Source of the DNA: Plasmopara viticola | Lineage: Eukaryota; Oomycota; Peronosporomycetes; Peronosporales; Peronosporaceae | Length of the DNA: 64,000 nt | NCBI GenBank assembly: GCA_001695595.3 | Contig: MBPM02000045.1 | Location: 434,001 to 498,000, forward strand | Reading direction: 5' to 3' | Shown here: positions 60,049 to 64,000 of the stretch, piece by piece | How positions within the stretch are numbered: the stretch's first letter is position 1 | Layout: each line of letters begins with the position of its first letter | Program-made: the position numbers and the translations under genes | The notes under the pieces: generated by a model | What the model saw: the letters and a program-made list of their open reading frames with translations, nothing else | What the model was told of the DNA's origin: nothing | The model's database searches: none

Positions 60049-60370
60049 GTGATGTAATGTATTACGTTATCGCGTTGCCAAGTTATGCACGTGCTAGGCT
60101 CAGTCTGGCTAGTCCACGACATAGAGTAGTGTCCGCATACGTCGGGTCTCGTTCGGCGGGCAGTGCAGCCAGCACCGAGGTCGTGAGGGCTTCTATTATT
60201 TTGTTTAGCTCTGACTTGGTAAGAGCCCATGTGGCGCCCTGGTGCTGGAGACCGTCGCGTCGAGGGTGAGACTCGTTAGAGACCTGCAGATGCTCGAGAG
60301 CACCTGCCCGAAGCGTGCGAGCATTTAGCCCCGCGCTTGGAAAGAGGGCGTCACCCTAACCTTTTCCGAA
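60049..60370 (-). mobile_element. SINE-like short retroelement with 12-bp target duplication
   Basis: A full copy is flanked by GATGATTATATG (60037-60048 and 60373-60384). The tail on this copy is only one or two AATGT units, against seven in unit 1. It marks the right end of the tandem duplication. Confidence 0.85.
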
Positions 60371-60384
60371 GCGATGATTATATG

Positions 60385-61022
60385 ACTACTAAATATAATT
60401 TGCATAAAAGCTGATGTTAAATGAGAGTTTGGTCCCAAAAAAAAACTCTTTTTTAGTAAACGGTATGTCTCAATACAATTTGAGTCACTTTAATTGCTGC
60501 TTTACAAATTATGAACAGAGAGTCGTTACCTATACGACAGTGTCAATGAAAAACTAGCAACGACAGATATCGTACCAAACTTGAATCGAAATTAACAGCG
60601 CTTGATCGTTTGTAAGACACTTGTCATTACAATTGCAGTACAAACTTTGAGCAGATACAATTACATCTAGACGAAGAGGATCACGCAAGTGTCGAGATCC
60701 ACGCCTATTTGAAGTAATACCTGTATGTAACAAGATCAAAGCATATAGTTTTGAAGTCAGCGCAAATAATGGTATAGATCATACTGATCGTCCGTATTCG
60801 TCAAGATCATGACACGATAACGTTTACAATTTTATGAACATTGAACTGATTTTTAAGAGCAAGATGCAAAAGAGCGCGAAAATGTATTCATACAAGGCAA
60901 ATGATCTAAACCTAGATGCCAAACGTACTGAGCGAAGATCTCAAAGAGTGAATGCGACTAAATTCTCCTAGACTCGTCATCGCTACTCATTATCGGACTG
61001 ACTGGCTCACAACGTATGTAGA
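60385..61022 (-). repeat. Shared 3-prime flank of effector D
   Basis: No gene seen. Matches the flanks after effectors A and B and the orphan flank at 20570-21070. Confidence 0.65.
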
Positions 61023-62636
61023 TCACGACAATGGACTTGGCTTTAGCATATAAGCGATGCCTTTCGCGGTCGAGAAACCTTCTTTTTTTAATTCTCTATT
61101 CACCATGTCTAGAAGGAATTCGGAATCATCATAGTACATTTTCACGATCTGCGCAATTTTTACATCGGATCGCGGGCCGTTATATTGAAGGGTGTACCAG
61201 TACCAGACCTTCAACGCGGGGTGCGTAAAAAGTTTGTCGCCAGCTTTATCCAAGTTTAGACGTACAAAAGCATCGCCTTTGTCGATAGACTCCGTTTTCC
61301 ATTTGTTAAAGAGTGCCGCTTCCACGCTGGAGACACGTTTTTTGATGATTGGATCGGCTGTCTCCATGACTATCATGCTCGCTATTTGCTCCTCAGTCAA
61401 TTGACTTTGTAATGTTTTGAAGAATTTAGCATCGTCCTTATCACGTCGTGCTACAAATGCAAACCACGTCGCCAACAATGGATTATCCGTCATGTCCTCA
61501 GCTTTCATTCCTGGCGGTTTGAGCCCAAGAATGTGAAGCACAGCGCTTGACGTCTTTTTTTCCTCCTCCCACTCTACAAACAGCTTTTCCAATGTGTTTG
61601 AAGCAACTTCACGCGTGCTCGCGTCCTTTTGCGCTGCCGCAATGACGGTAGCAAGAGCCTTGCCTTTAACTTCGCGCTGGTTCCACAAGCTGTCTAACAT
61701 GCCCGTCACCAGTTTCTCGTAATCTTCTCCCCCCAACGACCGTTTGGCGTGAGAAAGCCAGATGCTGACAGCTGAAGAATCTGCCACGGCATCATTGTTG
61801 AAAAGATTCTTCGCGTATTCGAGTGAGCCCTCTGGCCCTTTCGAGGCTATGTCCCGAAACAGCGCGTTCATCACCCTACCGCCAACGCTTCTTCCGTTGA
61901 GATCGACATCCGGAGCTGCAAGCATTTCAGCCAAGCGAGCAAATCCAACTTTTTGCTCTAGCATACGATACAATTCATCGCATATTGTTTGGTCGTCTGC
62001 TTTATTTGTTCGAGAAAGCCGACGAGCAAACGAGACATATGTCTCCAAGAGCGGTTTCCTGAATACGCTGTACTTGTCGGCATCCAGTTTCAAGGCACGA
62101 AAGACATCAAGGTGTGTTTTTTTGTTCGCTATCCAATCGTTGATCTGGAGGTCGTAATATTCTCTGGCTACGGCTTTCGTCTTTTGGGACGCTAGCCCTT
62201 CAAGTACAAATGTAGCCAGCTCATAGTCGCTATATTGTTGCTTGAGTTCGTGAAACAAGGCTCCATAAGCCTTCGCAGACTTTTTGTAGGCGCGAAAGAC
62301 ACGCTTTGCCCACATTTGATACTGCGCACTTGCGAATAAATCCCCCTTCACAGACTTTACGTCTAATACCTCGAAATATTTGTTGATCACTTTCGCCTTG
62401 TCGGAAGAGAACCTTAAACGTAGACTTGGCGACACTTTCTCCAACTGCAATACACCCTTTTCGATGAGTGTATCAAAAATCCTTTCGTCAAAGCGGTCAA
62501 AGTGCGGATCCTCTGCTGACAGGCTCCTGAGGTGACTCTGGGGTTGGGCATCCACCGCAATCATGGTCTTGGTACTTGCCACGAGTGCAAAACCCGATAG
62601 CAACAGAAATTGGCGCAGAATTTTGGGCTTGAGCAT
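61023..62636 (-). CDS. WY/LWY-repeat RxLR-dEER-like secreted effector D (intact)
   Basis: An uninterrupted 537-aa frame starts at MLKPKILRQF (ATG 62634-62636). The signal peptide covers about residues 1-28, RSLS is at 37-40 and DER at 50-52. Five helical units follow. The first contains WAKRVFRAYKKSAKAY, the second starts VFRALKLDADKYSVF, and the last starts at 455 with LDKAGDKLFTHPAL and VWYWY. It is the longest of the four and has an extra C-terminal tail after the last unit. The pattern is that of tandem WY-LWY effectors of the PSR2 kind, which enter plant cells and interfere with host regulation. The specific target is unknown. The initiator element at 62651-62664 supports the start. Its upstream flank has been duplicated with it. 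Confidence 0.85.
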   Translation of the reverse strand: MLKPKILRQFLLLSGFALVASTKTMIAVDAQPQSHLRSLSAEDPHFDRFDERIFDTLIEKGVLQLEKVSPSLRLRFSSDKAKVINKYFEVLDVKSVKGDLFASAQYQMWAKRVFRAYKKSAKAYGALFHELKQQYSDYELATFVLEGLASQKTKAVAREYYDLQINDWIANKKTHLDVFRALKLDADKYSVFRKPLLETYVSFARRLSRTNKADDQTICDELYRMLEQKVGFARLAEMLAAPDVDLNGRSVGGRVMNALFRDIASKGPEGSLEYAKNLFNNDAVADSSAVSIWLSHAKRSLGGEDYEKLVTGMLDSLWNQREVKGKALATVIAAAQKDASTREVASNTLEKLFVEWEEEKKTSSAVLHILGLKPPGMKAEDMTDNPLLATWFAFVARRDKDDAKFFKTLQSQLTEEQIASMIVMETADPIIKKRVSSVEAALFNKWKTESIDKGDAFVRLNLDKAGDKLFTHPALKVWYWYTLQYNGPRSDVKIAQIVKMYYDDSEFLLDMVNRELKKEGFSTAKGIAYMLKPSPLS

Positions 62637-62650
62637 TGCTTGAAAAAGTC

Positions 62651-62664
62651 AAATTGAGTAATGA
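62651..62664 (-). promoter_or_regulatory. Oomycete initiator-like element of effector D
   Basis: TCATTACTCAATTT on the minus strand, 14 bases before the ATG, is the same 14-mer at the same distance as in effector B. Confidence 0.6.
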
Positions 62665-63460
62665 CAAGTTTTGGAAGAGCATTTGCTGCTCGCGGATCGC
62701 AATCCAGCTCATTATCATACGGTGCAATAGACATGTATCCATCAGATGCCATTAGATGGGTTCACAGCCCCTCTCGTTGCTAAATGTAAACCACCTCGAC
62801 CACAAGAGTTAGTGTTTTTTTCGCGGAGCACGATGGATTTGAGTAGCGCAATTCAAATGTGGGATGTCAGATTGCCAAAGCATCACATGAAATGTAATAT
62901 CTAGATTTAAACTCCGATAAAGAATGAGTACGTACTATCAGAAGTACTGTATAGTATTCAGCTGACCGATCAGATGGACTATATCCAGAGCATCAGATAG
63001 AGGCAGCCTTCTGCGTTCTAATACAGCGAATGTTTTCCTCAGATTAATGGCGATCATTGAATCCCACGGTCTTTATCTCAACAAAGCAGTGCCAATGTAA
63101 ACCGCTTTTGTACACCCATGAATCAGTACTCGGAAATGGAAGTGATTGTAATCCCGCAGACGTCAATCTTCTCATCTAATCCCACCGAGAATCAAGCAAT
63201 GTTCAAGCTCACATATTTGCGAAGCACGGATAAATTAGAATCAGATAGCTTACCCATAGAGGATTTACATATCGAGAGATAAATGCAGAAGATGCGGCAA
63301 CAGTCGCTGCAAATTGATGCCGCCAGGGAGCGAACCAGGTGGCGAGCTTCTCAGCATGCTGAGCATTGTGCATGCACGAACCCAATTTGTACATGTCTGA
63401 AATAAGCGAGCAACGATGGCATTGACGCGGCACGGCTGCTGATCAATTAATGTGCAGTGC
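62665..63460 (-). repeat. Duplicated upstream flank of effector D
   Basis: It matches the upstream flanks of B and C on the minus strand. It includes the FAATVAASSAFISRY frame (about 63260-63320) and, at 63320-63450 on the plus strand, a decayed copy of the gene-like fragment of 11410-11566. No gene called. Confidence 0.6.
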
Positions 63461-63559
63461 ACCGTGCAGTGTACCATTAACGTTTCGAACTCACAATGAT
63501 CTCGTCGACATAGATATGTGTTAATCAACAATTCTTATAAGCCATGAGCTTTAAATAGA

Positions 63560-64000
63560 TGCATTCCGGCTTTTACTTTACATATTTTCGCGCGACAACA
63601 CCAACACGTAATTATTTTCCTTGCATGAGGCATACATAGTCAGTGTGATGTAGTACTCGTTTGATAGCCCAGCGACCTATCCGAACGGAATACATTGGTC
63701 GTGCAGGTCAGACATGATACGAGCGTTGAGCTGACGATGTTGCTTAATATTTGGTCTCAGCACCTGAAGAATTTGTAAGGAAGTTGCTTCGCTACTTCCA
63801 CATGGCCTCCTCGCTATATGTTGACGCGGCCGACACTTAAATTGCCCATTAGATACGGCTTTTTCAAGGCCACGAGTACGCCGTAGCAAGGGACAAAAAG
63901 ATTGAATAGGGGCTTTAATAATCAAAAGCTCGACACGCTACTAAGCGGTATTTGTACCGATTTAAATACCATGTGTTTTAGAAGTATGTGAATGAGACAT
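63560..64000 (-). repeat. Flank repeat P, copy 3
   Basis: Reverse counterpart of 12690-13110. From about 63938 it also contains 'ctactaagcggtatttgtaccgattta', which recurs right after the partial SINE copies at 34430 and 52245. No gene recognised. Confidence 0.5.

Larger units (their letters stand above)
42573..60370 (+). repeat. Tandem duplication, unit 2 (about 17.8 kb)
   Basis: Direct copy of 24813-42572. LINE parts are almost identical, while the region from the RNase H remnant onward is more diverged. It ends at the 5-prime end of its SINE-like element, after which the original right flank with the target duplication continues. Confidence 0.85.

Noticed and set aside
1..64000. tRNA, rRNA, riboswitch or bacterial operon signals
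   Set aside because: None seen; gene style, introns, repeats and promoter elements are eukaryotic.

Overview
The window looks like gene-poor, repeat-rich DNA from a Peronosporales oomycete (Phytophthora or a downy mildew). Three things point there: four paralogous genes for secreted WY/LWY-repeat proteins of the RxLR-dEER effector type; an oomycete-style initiator (TCATTnYTCAATTT-like) just upstream of each of their ATGs; and a filling of decayed Ty3/Gypsy, LINE and short retroelement copies. The genus cannot be fixed from sequence alone. I saw no housekeeping gene in working form, no rRNA or tRNA gene and no CRISPR array.

Layout. 1-7.65 kb is an old, strongly diverged Gypsy relic (copy I). 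7.65-16.3 kb holds effector A (minus, frameshifted) and effector B (plus, intact) in divergent orientation. Between them lie a terminal-inverted-repeat (TIR) transposon end, a two-exon fragment of the GPI-transamidase gene PIG-K/GPI8, and a SINE-like element. 16.3-21.1 kb holds a second SINE-like element and Gypsy copy II. 21.1-22.3 kb is an inverted copy of the repeat that follows the effectors. 22.3-24.8 kb holds effector C (plus, broken by a 7-nt deletion). 24.8-60.4 kb is a direct tandem duplication of about 17.8 kb. Each unit contains a full-length but dead LINE of about 9.1 kb that carries an OTU-protease-like domain, a Gypsy relic (copies III and IV), and inside that relic a roughly 750-bp TIR transposon carrying a piece of cytoplasmic dynein heavy chain. 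60.4-64 kb holds effector D (minus, intact) and its upstream flank.

How the pieces relate. The effector genes are spread by DNA-level duplication of a module: upstream flank, effector, 3-prime flank, Gypsy relic. The same flanks recur at every effector and once without an effector (20.6-21.07 kb). The LINE landed in the 3-prime flank of effector C, leaving 13-bp target-site duplications, and that region later became the left end of the tandem duplication. Only effectors B and D have uninterrupted coding regions of family length (522 and 537 aa). They are predicted to be secreted and to act in the host plant; no target can be named from sequence.

Limits. All similarity statements come from reading the sequence by eye; no database search or alignment program was run. 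Boundaries of diverged repeats are approximate. The very similar tandem units could partly reflect assembly, and read-level evidence would be needed to exclude that.
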